This document shows, one piece after another, positions 8,330-18,307 of a DNA stretch of 64,000 nucleotides; the first letter of the stretch is position 1, and every line of letters starts with the position of its first letter. A program made the position numbers and the translations under genes. Below the pieces are notes generated by a model. That model saw only the letters and a program-made list of their open reading frames with translations, ran no database searches and was not told the DNA's origin. The stretch comes from CAWHMS01 sp963830495 (lineage in GTDB: Bacteria; Actinomycetota; Actinomycetes; Propionibacteriales; Nocardioidaceae): positions 806,001 to 870,000 of the forward strand of contig CAWHMS010000002.1 in the NCBI GenBank assembly GCA_963830495.1. Reading direction: 5' to 3'.

Positions 8330-11300
8330 GTGTCGCTCCAGGCACTGACTGCGGCCGTCGCAGCCGAGCCGTCGGTTGCCGCTGTGCTCTACCGAGCGCG
8401 CGGCGGCATGGCCAGCAGCATCGACGTGACGGCGCCGCCCGCCGTGCGGCCTTTGCTGGCCGCCGCGCTCGCCGCCGATGAGGTTTCGGACGGCCCCGGT
8501 AGGACCGTCGTCGTGGTGACCGCGACCGCTCGGGAGGCGGACGAGCTGACCGCCGCCCTGCGCTGCCTGCTCGACGAGGAAACCGTCGTGGCCTTTCCGG
8601 CCTGGGAGACGCTCCCGCACGAACGACTGTCGCCGCGGTCGGACACGGTGGGCCGCCGACTCGCCGTGCTGCGGCGGTTGGTGCATCCCGAGCTCAGCCT
8701 CGAGCAGGCGCGTCTGCAGGTGGTTGTCGCACCGATCCGTTCGGTGTTGCAGCCGCAGGTCAAGGGTCTGGCCGACCTGGAGCCGGTCAGCCTCCGCGAG
8801 GGTGACGAGGTCCAGCTCGAGGACGTCGTACGTCGGCTGTCCGCGGCGGCCTACCACCGCGTTGACCTGGTGGAGCGGCGCGGTGAGTTCGCCGTCCGCG
8901 GCGGCATCGTCGACGTGTTCCCCCCGACGGAGGAGCACCCACTGCGGGTGGAGTTCTGGGGCGACACCGTCGAGGAGATCCGCGCCTTCGCGGTGGCCGA
9001 CCAGCGGTCCCTCGACAAGGCGCCGCACGGGCTCTGGGCGCCGCCGTGCCGTGAGCTGCTGTTGACACCCGAGGTCCGCGAGCGGGCCAGACAGCTCGCC
9101 GACCGGCACCCGGAGCTGCGCGAGATGCTCGACAAGCTCGCCGAGGGCCACGCCGTGGAGGGCATGGAGTCCTTGGCGCCGGCACTCGTCGACGAGATGG
9201 AGATGCTCGTCGACCTGCTGCCTGACCATTCGACCGTGCTGGTCTGCGACCCTGAGCGGGTGCGGGCCCGCGCACACGACCTGGTCGCCACCAGCCAGGA
9301 GTTCCTGCAGGCCTCGTGGGCCGTGGCCGCAGGTGGCGGCCAGGCGCCGATCGATCTCGGGGCCGCTGCCTACCGGAGTCTGGGCGAGGTCCGATCCGGG
9401 GCGATCGCCGGCGGGACGTCATGGTGGACGGTGTCGCCGTTCGGCCTGGATCCGGAGTCCGGTCTCCTCGCCGATCAGGTCCCGGTGCGCACCGAGGGTG
9501 GCGAGCTGGTCGCCGTCGACGTCGACACGACGGGTGTCGAGACGGTCAGCCTGGGCTTCCAGCCCGTCGAGGAGTATCGCGGTGACGCTGCTGCTGCGGT
9601 GAGCGACATCGCGGCGCATCTGCGCTCGGGGCGCCGCGTCGTCCTGGTCACCGAGGGCCACGGACCCGGGGAGCGCCTGATCGAGGTGCTGAAGGAGCAC
9701 GACCTGCCGGGTCGCTTCGTCGACGACGTGAGCACGACGGGGCCGGACGGGGTGGTCGAGGTCGTCCAGGGCAGCCTGGCCCACGGCTTCGTCGCCGACG
9801 CGATCAGCCTGGTCGTGCTCACCGGCGACGACCTCACCGGCCAGGGTCTGGGCAACCGCGACCAGTCTCGGATGCCGTCGCGACGACGCAAGCAGATCGA
9901 CCCGTTGGAGCTACGCACCGGCGACTTCGTCGTGCACGAGCAGCATGGAGTCGGCCGCTACGTCGAGATGCTGCAACGCACGGTGGCGGGCGCCAGGCGC
10001 GAGTACCTGGTCATCGAGTACGCCGCATCCAAGCGTGGCCAACCCGCCGACAAGCTCTACGTGCCGACCGACCAGCTCGACCAGGTGACGCGGTACGTCG
10101 GCGGCGAGCATCCCAGCCTGGACCGGCTCGGCGGCTCGGACTGGAACAAGCGCAAGGGTCGGGCCCGCAAGGCGGTCCGGCAGATCGCGGCGGAGCTCAT
10201 CAAGCTGTACGCCGCCAGGCAGGCGACGAAGGGACACACGTTCGGGGCGGACACGCCCTGGCAGCGTGAGCTCGAGGACGCCTTCCCCTACGTCGAGACG
10301 CCCGACCAGCTCGCCAGCGTGGACGAGGTCAAGCAGGACATGGAGCAGCCGATCCCGATGGACCGGCTGATCTGTGGTGACGTGGGGTACGGCAAGACCG
10401 AGATCGCCGTACGGGCGGCCTTCAAGGCGGTCCAGGACGGCAAGCAGGTGGCGGTCCTGGTGCCCACGACCCTCCTGGTGCAGCAGCACTACCAGACGTT
10501 CGCCGAGCGCTTCGCCAGCTTCCCCGTCGTCGTGCGGCCGCTGAGCCGCTTCCAGACCGACCACGAGGCGACCCAGGTGATCCAAGGTCTGGGCGACGGC
10601 ACCGTAGACGTCGTCATCGGGACGCACCGGCTGTTCAACGCCGAGGTGAAGGTGAAGGACCTCGGGCTGATCGTCGTCGACGAGGAGCAGCGCTTCGGCG
10701 TCGAGCACAAGGAGGCGATGAAGCGCCTTCGCACCTCGGTCGACGTACTCGCGATGTCGGCGACGCCGATCCCGCGAACCCTCGAGATGGCGATCACCGG
10801 CATCAGGGAGATGTCGACGATCACCACCCCGCCGGAGGAGCGCCACCCGGTCCTCACCTTCGTCGGTTCCTACGACGACGCCCAAGTGGTCGCCGCCGTC
10901 CGGCGTGAGCTGCTGCGCGAGGGCCAGGTCTTCTACATCCACAACCGGGTCAACTCGATCGAGAAGGCAGCAGAGCGGCTTCGCCGCCTGGTGCCCGAGG
11001 CCAGGGTCACCGCCGCGCACGGCCAGATGGGCGAGCATCGGCTCGAACAGGTCATGGTGGACTTCTGGGAGCGGAAGTTCGACGTCCTCGTCTGCACGAC
11101 CATCGTTGAGTCCGGCCTCGACGTCTCCAACGCCAACACCATGATCATCGAGCGAGCCGACCTGCTGGGCCTTTCGCAGCTGCACCAGCTGCGCGGTCGG
11201 GTGGGCCGTGGGGCCGAGCGCGCCTACGCCTACTTCCTCTATCCGCCGGACAAGCCGCTGACTGAGACCGCGCACGACCGGCTCGCGACCATCGCCCAGC

Positions 11301-11956
11301 ACACCGACCTGGGGGCAGGCATGGCGGTCGCGATGAAGGACCTCGAGATCCGCGGCGCCGGCAACCTGCTCGGCGGTGAGCAGTCGGGTCACGTCGCAGA
11401 CGTGGGTTTCGACCTCTACGTGCGCCTGGTCGGCGAGGCGGTCGCGGAGTACCGCGGCGAGGGCACCGTCGAGGAGGCCGAGGTGCGGATCGAGCTGCCC
11501 GTCGATGCCCATCTGCCGCACGACTATGTCCCGAGCGAGCGACTCCGGCTGGAGATGTACAAGCGCCTCGCCGAGGTTCGCAGCCAGCAGCAGATCGACG
11601 AGGTCCGAGCCGAGATGGTCGACCGGTACGGCGCGCCGCCGGACTCGGTCGAGAACCTGCTCGCCGTCGCGGCGCTGCGGGTCAGGGCACGCGATGCGGG
11701 TCTCACTGACGTCACCCTGCAAGGCAACTACCTGCGGTTCGCCCCGGTCGAGCTCGCCGACTCGACGCGAGTCCGGCTCGACCGGCTCTACCCCAGGTCC
11801 GTCGTGAAGCACACCATGCGTAGCATCCTGGTGCCCCGGCCACGGGCCGACGGCATCGGTGCGGCGCCGCTGCGGGACGTGGCCGTACTACATTGGGCCG
11901 GCGGCGTCATAGACGATGTCGTCATCCCCAGCCAGGCAAGGAGTGTCTCGACGTGA
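8330..11956 (+). CDS. mfd: transcription-repair coupling factor
   Basis: Mfd is a DNA translocase that pushes stalled RNA polymerase off lesions and recruits UvrA. The 1208-residue product has, in order, a UvrB-homology N-terminal part (about 20-400), an RNA-polymerase-interacting CarD-like domain (about 525-590, TGDFVVHEQHGVGRYVEM), RecG-like helicase domains with Walker A GDVGYGKTE (about 682) and DEEQ box DEEQRFG (about 783), motif VI region QLRGRVGRG, and the C-terminal TRCF domain. The GTG at 8330 has AGGAGAG at ideal distance; the open frame upstream is non-homologous. Confidence 0.97.
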   Translation: MSLQALTAAVAAEPSVAAVLYRARGGMASSIDVTAPPAVRPLLAAALAADEVSDGPGRTVVVVTATAREADELTAALRCLLDEETVVAFPAWETLPHERLSPRSDTVGRRLAVLRRLVHPELSLEQARLQVVVAPIRSVLQPQVKGLADLEPVSLREGDEVQLEDVVRRLSAAAYHRVDLVERRGEFAVRGGIVDVFPPTEEHPLRVEFWGDTVEEIRAFAVADQRSLDKAPHGLWAPPCRELLLTPEVRERARQLADRHPELREMLDKLAEGHAVEGMESLAPALVDEMEMLVDLLPDHSTVLVCDPERVRARAHDLVATSQEFLQASWAVAAGGGQAPIDLGAAAYRSLGEVRSGAIAGGTSWWTVSPFGLDPESGLLADQVPVRTEGGELVAVDVDTTGVETVSLGFQPVEEYRGDAAAAVSDIAAHLRSGRRVVLVTEGHGPGERLIEVLKEHDLPGRFVDDVSTTGPDGVVEVVQGSLAHGFVADAISLVVLTGDDLTGQGLGNRDQSRMPSRRRKQIDPLELRTGDFVVHEQHGVGRYVEMLQRTVAGARREYLVIEYAASKRGQPADKLYVPTDQLDQVTRYVGGEHPSLDRLGGSDWNKRKGRARKAVRQIAAELIKLYAARQATKGHTFGADTPWQRELEDAFPYVETPDQLASVDEVKQDMEQPIPMDRLICGDVGYGKTEIAVRAAFKAVQDGKQVAVLVPTTLLVQQHYQTFAERFASFPVVVRPLSRFQTDHEATQVIQGLGDGTVDVVIGTHRLFNAEVKVKDLGLIVVDEEQRFGVEHKEAMKRLRTSVDVLAMSATPIPRTLEMAITGIREMSTITTPPEERHPVLTFVGSYDDAQVVAAVRRELLREGQVFYIHNRVNSIEKAAERLRRLVPEARVTAAHGQMGEHRLEQVMVDFWERKFDVLVCTTIVESGLDVSNANTMIIERADLLGLSQLHQLRGRVGRGAERAYAYFLYPPDKPLTETAHDRLATIAQHTDLGAGMAVAMKDLEIRGAGNLLGGEQSGHVADVGFDLYVRLVGEAVAEYRGEGTVEEAEVRIELPVDAHLPHDYVPSERLRLEMYKRLAEVRSQQQIDEVRAEMVDRYGAPPDSVENLLAVAALRVRARDAGLTDVTLQGNYLRFAPVELADSTRVRLDRLYPRSVVKHTMRSILVPRPRADGIGAAPLRDVAVLHWAGGVIDDVVIPSQARSVST

Positions 11957-12669
11957 TCGCCACCTGCCGCCCGAACCGACTGGCCGGGCTCGTCGGTCTC
12001 GCAGCCGTCGCTGCGATGGCGCTGACGTCCTGTGGCGCCGAGCTGCAACCCGGTACGGCCGCCAGCATCGGCGACACCAGGATCGCCCAGGCAGATGTCG
12101 ACGATCTCGTCGTCGCCGCCTGTGCCTTCAGTGCGGCCGACCGAGAGGCGCAGGGGTCGGGCGAAGGACCGACGGCGTCGATCGCCTTCTTGCGCACCAC
12201 GATCACGCAACAGCTCATCCAGACGGAGCTGTCGGAGATGGTGGCCGCGGAGCGCGGGCTGACCGTCAACGACTCGACGGTCACGGCACTCGCGGCAGGG
12301 AGTGAGCTGCCCGCGGGCATGGACGACGACGATGCCGAGCTGATCGGTGACTTCTTCGAGGACAGGGCGCGATCCCTGCTGCAGCAGGCGGTCATCGGGG
12401 CCAATGAGCGGGATGAGTCCGTGACCGTGGCCGACGAGAGCCTGACCCAGCAGGACGTCGATGCCGCACAGGAGGTGTTGGCGGAGGCGGCCGCTGACGA
12501 AGGTGTCGAGGTGAACCCTGCCTATGGCAGCTGGGACGGCAGCGCGGTGGTCCCGTCGTCGGGCTCGCTCTCCGATCCGGTCTCGGAGACCGCGCGGGCG
12601 GCGTTCGAGGGCTTGTCGGGCGATGCCGCCGCGCTTGCCGACCTGCCCGCTTCCCAGGTCTGCGGCTGA
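11953..12669 (+). CDS. lipoprotein with SurA-like N-terminal region
   Basis: A 238-residue predicted lipoprotein: a basic N-terminus, a hydrophobic stretch (LAGLVGLAAVAAMAL) and a lipobox LTSC at about residue 31. After it comes a helical region containing IGDTRIAQADVDDLV and a stretch of acidic helices, resembling the SurA/PrsA peptidyl-prolyl isomerase N-terminal chaperone module, without a recognisable parvulin domain. The GTG overlaps the mfd stop by GTGA. It takes the place held by lpqU in M. tuberculosis but looks unrelated. A periplasmic folding role is inference. Confidence 0.75.
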   Translation: MIATCRPNRLAGLVGLAAVAAMALTSCGAELQPGTAASIGDTRIAQADVDDLVVAACAFSAADREAQGSGEGPTASIAFLRTTITQQLIQTELSEMVAAERGLTVNDSTVTALAAGSELPAGMDDDDAELIGDFFEDRARSLLQQAVIGANERDESVTVADESLTQQDVDAAQEVLAEAAADEGVEVNPAYGSWDGSAVVPSSGSLSDPVSETARAAFEGLSGDAAALADLPASQVCG

Positions 12670-12672
12670 CCG

Positions 12673-13719
12673 ATGGGGCGGCTCGTCGTCCTGCAGACGT
12701 CGCCGCGACTCCCGGCCGGGCTGCTCAGCCGGTCTGCCTGGCAGGCGCTGGACGCGGCGGACCGGGTCGCGGCAGCAGATCCGCACTCGCCGCTGGTGAA
12801 GGCGCTGACGGCGCAGGACATCGAGGTCGTACCAGAGGTCGCCGTCTCGGCCGGCGGACTCCTGCAGCGCGCAGCCGGCGAAGACGTGGTCTGGCTGTGG
12901 GACGGTGCCACCGAGCGCGGGCTGCTCGACGACCTCGCTGCGGAGGCTGTACGCCGGGCAGACGGCGCAACGGAGGAGGCCGGAGGCGTCGCCGCCGATC
13001 CCCAGATCGAGGTGCTGGTCGGGTCGTTCGACCCTGTCGGCGCCCGGCTTCTCGACCTCGTCGAGGTGATGGACCGGCTGCGTCGTGAGTGTCCGTGGGA
13101 CCAACGGCAGACGCACGAGTCGCTCGTGCGCTATCTGCTCGAGGAGACCTACGAGACGGTCGAGGCGATCGAGACAGGAGACCGGCAGCATCTGGGTGAG
13201 GAGCTGGGCGACCTGTTGCTGCAGGTGCTCTTCCACGCTCGGATCGCTGCCGAGCATCCCGACGCGCCCTTCACGATCGACGACGTGGCGGCAGGCATCG
13301 TCGACAAGCTGATCCGCCGGCATCCGCATGTGTTCGCCGATCAGGAGGTCGCTGGGGTCGACGATGTCGAGGCCAACTGGGAGACGATCAAGGCCGCCGA
13401 GAAGGCGCGCGGCTCGGCCATGGACGGCATACCGCTCGGGCTCCCGGCGCTCAGCCTCGCGCACAAGGTCGTGTCCCGGGGATACGGGTCGGGCGTGCCG
13501 CTGCGCGGGACAGTGTCCGGCGCGACGGGCCCGTCGCCGGCGTCGACGTCGCTCGGCGCCGAGCAGATCGCCGAGGCCCTCCTCACACTGGTCGTCGCTG
13601 CCCATGAGCTGGGACTGGATCCCGAACAGTTGCTGCGTCGCCGGGTGCGCGAGCAGATGGCCGAGGTGCGCTCCGAGGAACAGCGTGCCCTGACCGACCA
13701 GGGCCGCGGCCGGCGTTAG
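12673..13719 (+). CDS. mazG: MazG-family nucleoside triphosphate pyrophosphohydrolase
   Basis: MazG hydrolyses (d)NTPs, including oxidised ones, to monophosphate and pyrophosphate. The core at about 120-250 shows CPWDQRQTHESL, the metal motif EETYETVEAIETGD and EELGDLLLQVLFHARIA. After it comes a region ending NWETIKAAEKARG. The 115-residue N-terminal part, LVVLQTSPRLPAGLL onward, looks like a much shortened relative of the methylase-like domain fused to MazG in other bacteria; I see no catalytic signature in it. The gene is 3 bp after the lipoprotein gene, in the mfd-eno chain. Confidence 0.9.
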   Translation: MGRLVVLQTSPRLPAGLLSRSAWQALDAADRVAAADPHSPLVKALTAQDIEVVPEVAVSAGGLLQRAAGEDVVWLWDGATERGLLDDLAAEAVRRADGATEEAGGVAADPQIEVLVGSFDPVGARLLDLVEVMDRLRRECPWDQRQTHESLVRYLLEETYETVEAIETGDRQHLGEELGDLLLQVLFHARIAAEHPDAPFTIDDVAAGIVDKLIRRHPHVFADQEVAGVDDVEANWETIKAAEKARGSAMDGIPLGLPALSLAHKVVSRGYGSGVPLRGTVSGATGPSPASTSLGAEQIAEALLTLVVAAHELGLDPEQLLRRRVREQMAEVRSEEQRALTDQGRGRR

Positions 13720-13722
13720 GCT
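13717..13722 (+). promoter_or_regulatory. candidate eno promoter -10
   Basis: TAGGCT overlaps the mazG stop. It predicts a start near 13729 and a leader of about 33 nt before the eno GTG, which has GAGGGAG upstream. The -35 is not clear. Confidence 0.4.
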
Positions 13723-13761
13723 GGCCACGCATCATCCACGAGTCCGAGGGAGCACACTGCT

Positions 13762-15051
<1,290 letters not shown>

Positions 15052-15055
15052 GCGG

Positions 15056-15676
15056 GTGCCGGCCCGTCGTCCGTCCTCGACACCCGGCGCGAGCCGTCGG
15101 GGTGCCGGCGCGCGGCCGACCACCGGGCGCGACCGCACCCGCCGTACGACACGGGTCGCGCCGACCCCCACCGAGGCAACGCCCACGACCTCGTCGCGGG
15201 CCCGGCTCACCGGGCGCGCGGCCATCCTGCTGCTCGTGGTCGCCGTGCTGTCGGTGTCCTACGCGTCCAGCCTGCGCGCGTGGATCCACCAGCAGGGTGA
15301 GATCAACGCGCTCGACGCACAGATCGCCGAGCAGCAGGACACGATCGCAGCGCTCTCGTCGGAGCGGCGGCGCTGGAAGGACCCGGCCTTCATCGAGATC
15401 CAGGCCAAGCTCCGCTTCGGCTGGCTGATGCCTGGCGAGACCGGCTACCGGGTCATCGACGAGGACGGCGAGGTGCTGTCGGCCGGTCCTGCGCAGCTCA
15501 CCGAGCCCACCGACGACCGTGCGGACGGAGCGGAGTGGTGGGAGAACGCCTGGGGGAGTGTCGAGGAGGCAGCCGAGACCCCGGAGCAGATCGCCGCAGA
15601 GATCGCCGCCCGGCAGCCTGATCGCGAACCGGCGGAGCGGATCGTGCCGGAGGCAGGCGACGCGGGAGATCGATGA
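15056..15676 (+). CDS. FtsB/DivIC-family septum formation initiator
   Basis: A 206-residue bitopic membrane protein: an Arg/Pro/Thr-rich cytoplasmic N-terminus (about 1-50), one transmembrane helix (ILLLVVAVLSVSYASSL, about 57-74), a short coiled coil (INALDAQIAEQQDTIAALSSERR), then the conserved block DPAFIEIQAKLRFGWLMPGETGYRVID and an acidic tail. FtsB/DivIC proteins bridge FtsL and FtsQ in the divisome. Position directly after eno is conserved (Rv1024 in M. tuberculosis, from memory). The GTG at 15056 avoids overlap with eno. It ends in an ATGA overlap with the next gene. Confidence 0.85.
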   Translation: MPARRPSSTPGASRRGAGARPTTGRDRTRRTTRVAPTPTEATPTTSSRARLTGRAAILLLVVAVLSVSYASSLRAWIHQQGEINALDAQIAEQQDTIAALSSERRRWKDPAFIEIQAKLRFGWLMPGETGYRVIDEDGEVLSAGPAQLTEPTDDRADGAEWWENAWGSVEEAAETPEQIAAEIAARQPDREPAERIVPEAGDAGDR

Positions 15677-16164
15677 GCCACGCGCCACTGGACGACGCCG
15701 ACCTGCGCGCTGTCGAGGCACAGCTCGGCCGGGCGCCGCGCGACATCGTCGCGGTCGCGCACCGCTGCCCGTGCGGCCATCCGGACGTCGTGTCGACGGC
15801 TCCGCGGCTCGGTGACGGCACGCCGTTCCCGACCTTCTACTACCTCACGTGTCCGCGGGCCGCCTCCGCCGTCGGCACGCTGGAGGCGAGCGGGCTGATG
15901 CAGCAGATGACCGACCGCCTGACGGCCGATCCGGAGCTGGCCGCGGCCTACCGGGCCGCGCACGAGAGCTACCTGGCCGCCAGGGAGTCGCACGGCGCGG
16001 TTGCCGAGATCGCGGGTGTCTCCGCCGGCGGCATGCCCGACCGGGTCAAGTGCCTGCATGTGCTGCTCGCGCACGCGCTGGCCGCCGGCCCTGGGGTCAA
16101 CCCGCTGGGCGACGAGGCGCTCGCTGCGCTGCCCGAATGGTCGCGACAGGGTCCCTGCGTGTGA
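15673..16164 (+). CDS. DUF501 protein
   Basis: A 163-residue actinobacterial protein of unknown function. Conserved features include LGRAPRDIVAVAHRCPCGHPDVV, a Cys-Pro-Cys-Gly-His cluster that could bind metal; PFPTFYYLTCPRA with a third cysteine; and VKCLHVLLAHALAAGPGVNPLGD with a fourth. It is translationally coupled on both sides (ATGA with the ftsB-like gene, GTGA with ppx), as in the same cluster of other actinobacteria. Confidence 0.88.
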   Translation: MSHAPLDDADLRAVEAQLGRAPRDIVAVAHRCPCGHPDVVSTAPRLGDGTPFPTFYYLTCPRAASAVGTLEASGLMQQMTDRLTADPELAAAYRAAHESYLAARESHGAVAEIAGVSAGGMPDRVKCLHVLLAHALAAGPGVNPLGDEALAALPEWSRQGPCV

Positions 16165-17087
16165 CGCGCGTGGCTGCCATCGACTGCGGCACGAACTCGC
16201 TGCGGCTGCTCGTCACCGACCTCGATCCGGTGGCGCAGCGCGCCGACGAGCTCGCTCGACGTACGACGATCGTGCGGCTGGGCGAGGACGTGGACCGGAC
16301 CGGGCGCTTCGCCGACGCCGCCTTGAGACGGACCTTCGCCGCCCTCGACGACTATGCCGCGATGATAAGCGAGCTCGGTGTCGACCGGGTGCGGATGGTG
16401 GCCACCTCGGCGGCCCGCGACGTCGACAACCGCGAAGACTTCATCGCCGGCGTGGTGAGCCGGGTAGGAGTCGAACCCGAGGTCATCACCGGTGCCGAGG
16501 AGGCAGGGCTCTCCTACGAGGGCACGATGCGCGGTCTGGCCGGGGTCGAGGGGATCGCCGACCCAGTGGTGGTGCTCGACGTCGGAGGCGGCTCGACGGA
16601 GCTGGTCACTCGCGGCGCCGGCTCGGGCGATGTCATCAGCCAGTCCCTGGACGTCGGCTCGGTCCGCGTCACCGAGCGATGCCTCCCGAGCGACCCGGCC
16701 ACCGCCAGTGAGATCGAGGCGGCGACGGCATACGTCACCCGGGCTGTGGCGACCCTCGATCAGGCGTTGACGCGTGCGGGCACTCTGGTGGGTGTGGCTG
16801 GTACGACGCGCACCGTGGCGGCGGTCTCGCTCGGGCTGCAGACATACGACCGCGTCCGCCTGCACCTGGTTCGGATCGCTGCGGGGGACATTCGCGCGAC
16901 CAGGGATCGGCTGCTCGCCATGACGGTCGCGAAGCGCACCGCCATGCCGGTGATGGCTCCCGGTCGGGCCGACGTCATCGGTGGCGGGGCCATCGTGCTC
17001 GCCGCCGTTGTCGATCGGCTCCAGGTCGACGAGGTGCTCGTCTCTCGGCACGACATCCTCGACGGCATCGCCTGGTCGCTCGTATGA
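16161..17087 (+). CDS. ppx: Ppx/GppA-family exopolyphosphatase
   Basis: A 308-residue ASKHA-fold phosphatase that removes phosphate from polyphosphate chains and/or hydrolyses pppGpp. It has phosphate 1 motif AIDCGTNSLRLLV, the catalytic-region glutamate in VITGAEEAGLSYEG, phosphate 2 motif VVLDVGGGSTEL, and a later adenosine-like motif VGVAGTTRT. It is the short actinobacterial form without the C-terminal HD-like domain. The GTG start overlaps the DUF501 stop; the ATGA overlap with the glycosylase gene continues the chain. Confidence 0.92.
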   Translation: MTRVAAIDCGTNSLRLLVTDLDPVAQRADELARRTTIVRLGEDVDRTGRFADAALRRTFAALDDYAAMISELGVDRVRMVATSAARDVDNREDFIAGVVSRVGVEPEVITGAEEAGLSYEGTMRGLAGVEGIADPVVVLDVGGGSTELVTRGAGSGDVISQSLDVGSVRVTERCLPSDPATASEIEAATAYVTRAVATLDQALTRAGTLVGVAGTTRTVAAVSLGLQTYDRVRLHLVRIAAGDIRATRDRLLAMTVAKRTAMPVMAPGRADVIGGGAIVLAAVVDRLQVDEVLVSRHDILDGIAWSLV

Positions 17088-17923
17088 CGGAGCTGGCGCA
17101 TCCGTTGACAGGGCAGCTGTTCACCAGCCCGGTGACCCCCGGCAGCGATTGGCCCGAGGATGTCGCGGACCGACATACACCCGTCGCACGGACACCGGCC
17201 GAGGTGGTCGAGCTGTCCCGTCGCTGCGATGACCTCGCCGAGCTGGACGCCTGCGTCTCGGTCTGCCGGGCCTGCAGCCGGCTGGTCGGTTGGCGCGAGC
17301 AGGTGGCAGTGGGGAAGCGCCGCTCGTTTGCCGACCAGCCGTACTGGGGGCGGCCCGCACCCGGCTTCGGCAGCGACACCCCGCGCGTGCTGGTCATCGG
17401 GCTGGCGCCCGCGGCGCACGGCGCCAACCGGACCGGGCGGATGTTCACCGGCGACCGGTCAGGCGACTGGTTGTACGCCGCGTTGCACCGGGCCGGCCTC
17501 GCCCGCGTCGCCACGAGCGAGCACGCGGGCGACGGACAGCGGCTGGCCCACACCAGGATCCTGGCGGCTGTCCGCTGCGCGCCACCGGCCAACAAGCCGA
17601 CGCCGCTCGAGCGCGACACCTGCGCAGCCTGGCTTGATGCGGAGCTGCGCTGGGTGCTGAGCAGCGTGCGGGTGGTGGTCTGCTTGGGGTCCTACGGTTG
17701 GGAAGCGGCCCTCCGGGGGCTGGCACGGCAGGGCTACGCCACCCCACGGCCGCGCCCACGGTTCGGGCACGGAGCCCGCGTCGAGATCGACGGGCTGACG
17801 GTGCTCGGCTGCTTCCACCCCAGCCAGCAGAACACCTTCACGGGCAAGCTCACCGAGCCGATGCTCGACGCCGTGCTCGGCACTGCCGCCCGCGTGGCCG
17901 GCATCCCTCCTCCTTCGCGTTGA
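17084..17923 (+). CDS. uracil-DNA glycosylase, family 5 (UdgB-type)
   Basis: A 279-residue DNA repair enzyme that excises uracil and other deaminated bases. Typical family 5 marks: a Cys cluster CVSVCRAC (about 62-69) and distant cysteines around RCAPPANKPTPLERDTC for a 4Fe-4S cluster, the active-site loop GLAPAAHGANRTGRMFTGD, and the second loop HPSQQNTFTGKLT. Family 5 enzymes lack the usual catalytic polar residue in the first loop, as here. It is coupled to ppx by ATGA. Confidence 0.9.
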   Translation: MTELAHPLTGQLFTSPVTPGSDWPEDVADRHTPVARTPAEVVELSRRCDDLAELDACVSVCRACSRLVGWREQVAVGKRRSFADQPYWGRPAPGFGSDTPRVLVIGLAPAAHGANRTGRMFTGDRSGDWLYAALHRAGLARVATSEHAGDGQRLAHTRILAAVRCAPPANKPTPLERDTCAAWLDAELRWVLSSVRVVVCLGSYGWEAALRGLARQGYATPRPRPRFGHGARVEIDGLTVLGCFHPSQQNTFTGKLTEPMLDAVLGTAARVAGIPPPSR

Positions 17924-18052
17924 CCCGGCACCTTCTTCGCCTTGGCGCGCCGGGCGCCGGCCGAACTCGAGCTCAGGCGTTAGAAGAGGCCCTTGGGTGG
18001 GCGTCCCTCAGGGCAGCGGGACCGCACGCACCCCGAGGTCTGGAGGCTCGCC

Positions 18053-18307
18053 ATGTCCGATTCGTCGCGCCCTGGTTCGAGAGATGGCCTGTGGTGGGTG
18101 GTTGGTGTTCTGCTCGCCATCCCCATCATCTTCCCGCTTCTCGTCGGCACGTATGCCAAGGCGGAGCCCACCCTGGCCGGGTTCCCGTTCTTCTTCTGGT
18201 ATCAGTTCCTCTGGATCGCCATTGCCTCTGCCCTGGTGTTCGTCTGCTTCCAGCTCGTCACTCGCAAGGAACAGCGAGACCAAGACGAGCGGGGTGACCG
18301 GTCATGA
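18053..18307 (+). CDS. DUF3311 small membrane protein, symporter partner
   Basis: An 84-residue protein with two predicted membrane helices (LWWVVGVLLAIPIIFPLLVG and WYQFLWIAIASALVFVCFQLV) and a charged C-terminus. DUF3311 genes commonly precede a sodium:solute symporter, and this one overlaps it by ATGA. It probably assists or stabilises the transporter. The ATG at 18053 has TGGAGG upstream. The 129-bp gap before it contains no gene I can support. Confidence 0.85.
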   Translation: MSDSSRPGSRDGLWWVVGVLLAIPIIFPLLVGTYAKAEPTLAGFPFFFWYQFLWIAIASALVFVCFQLVTRKEQRDQDERGDRS

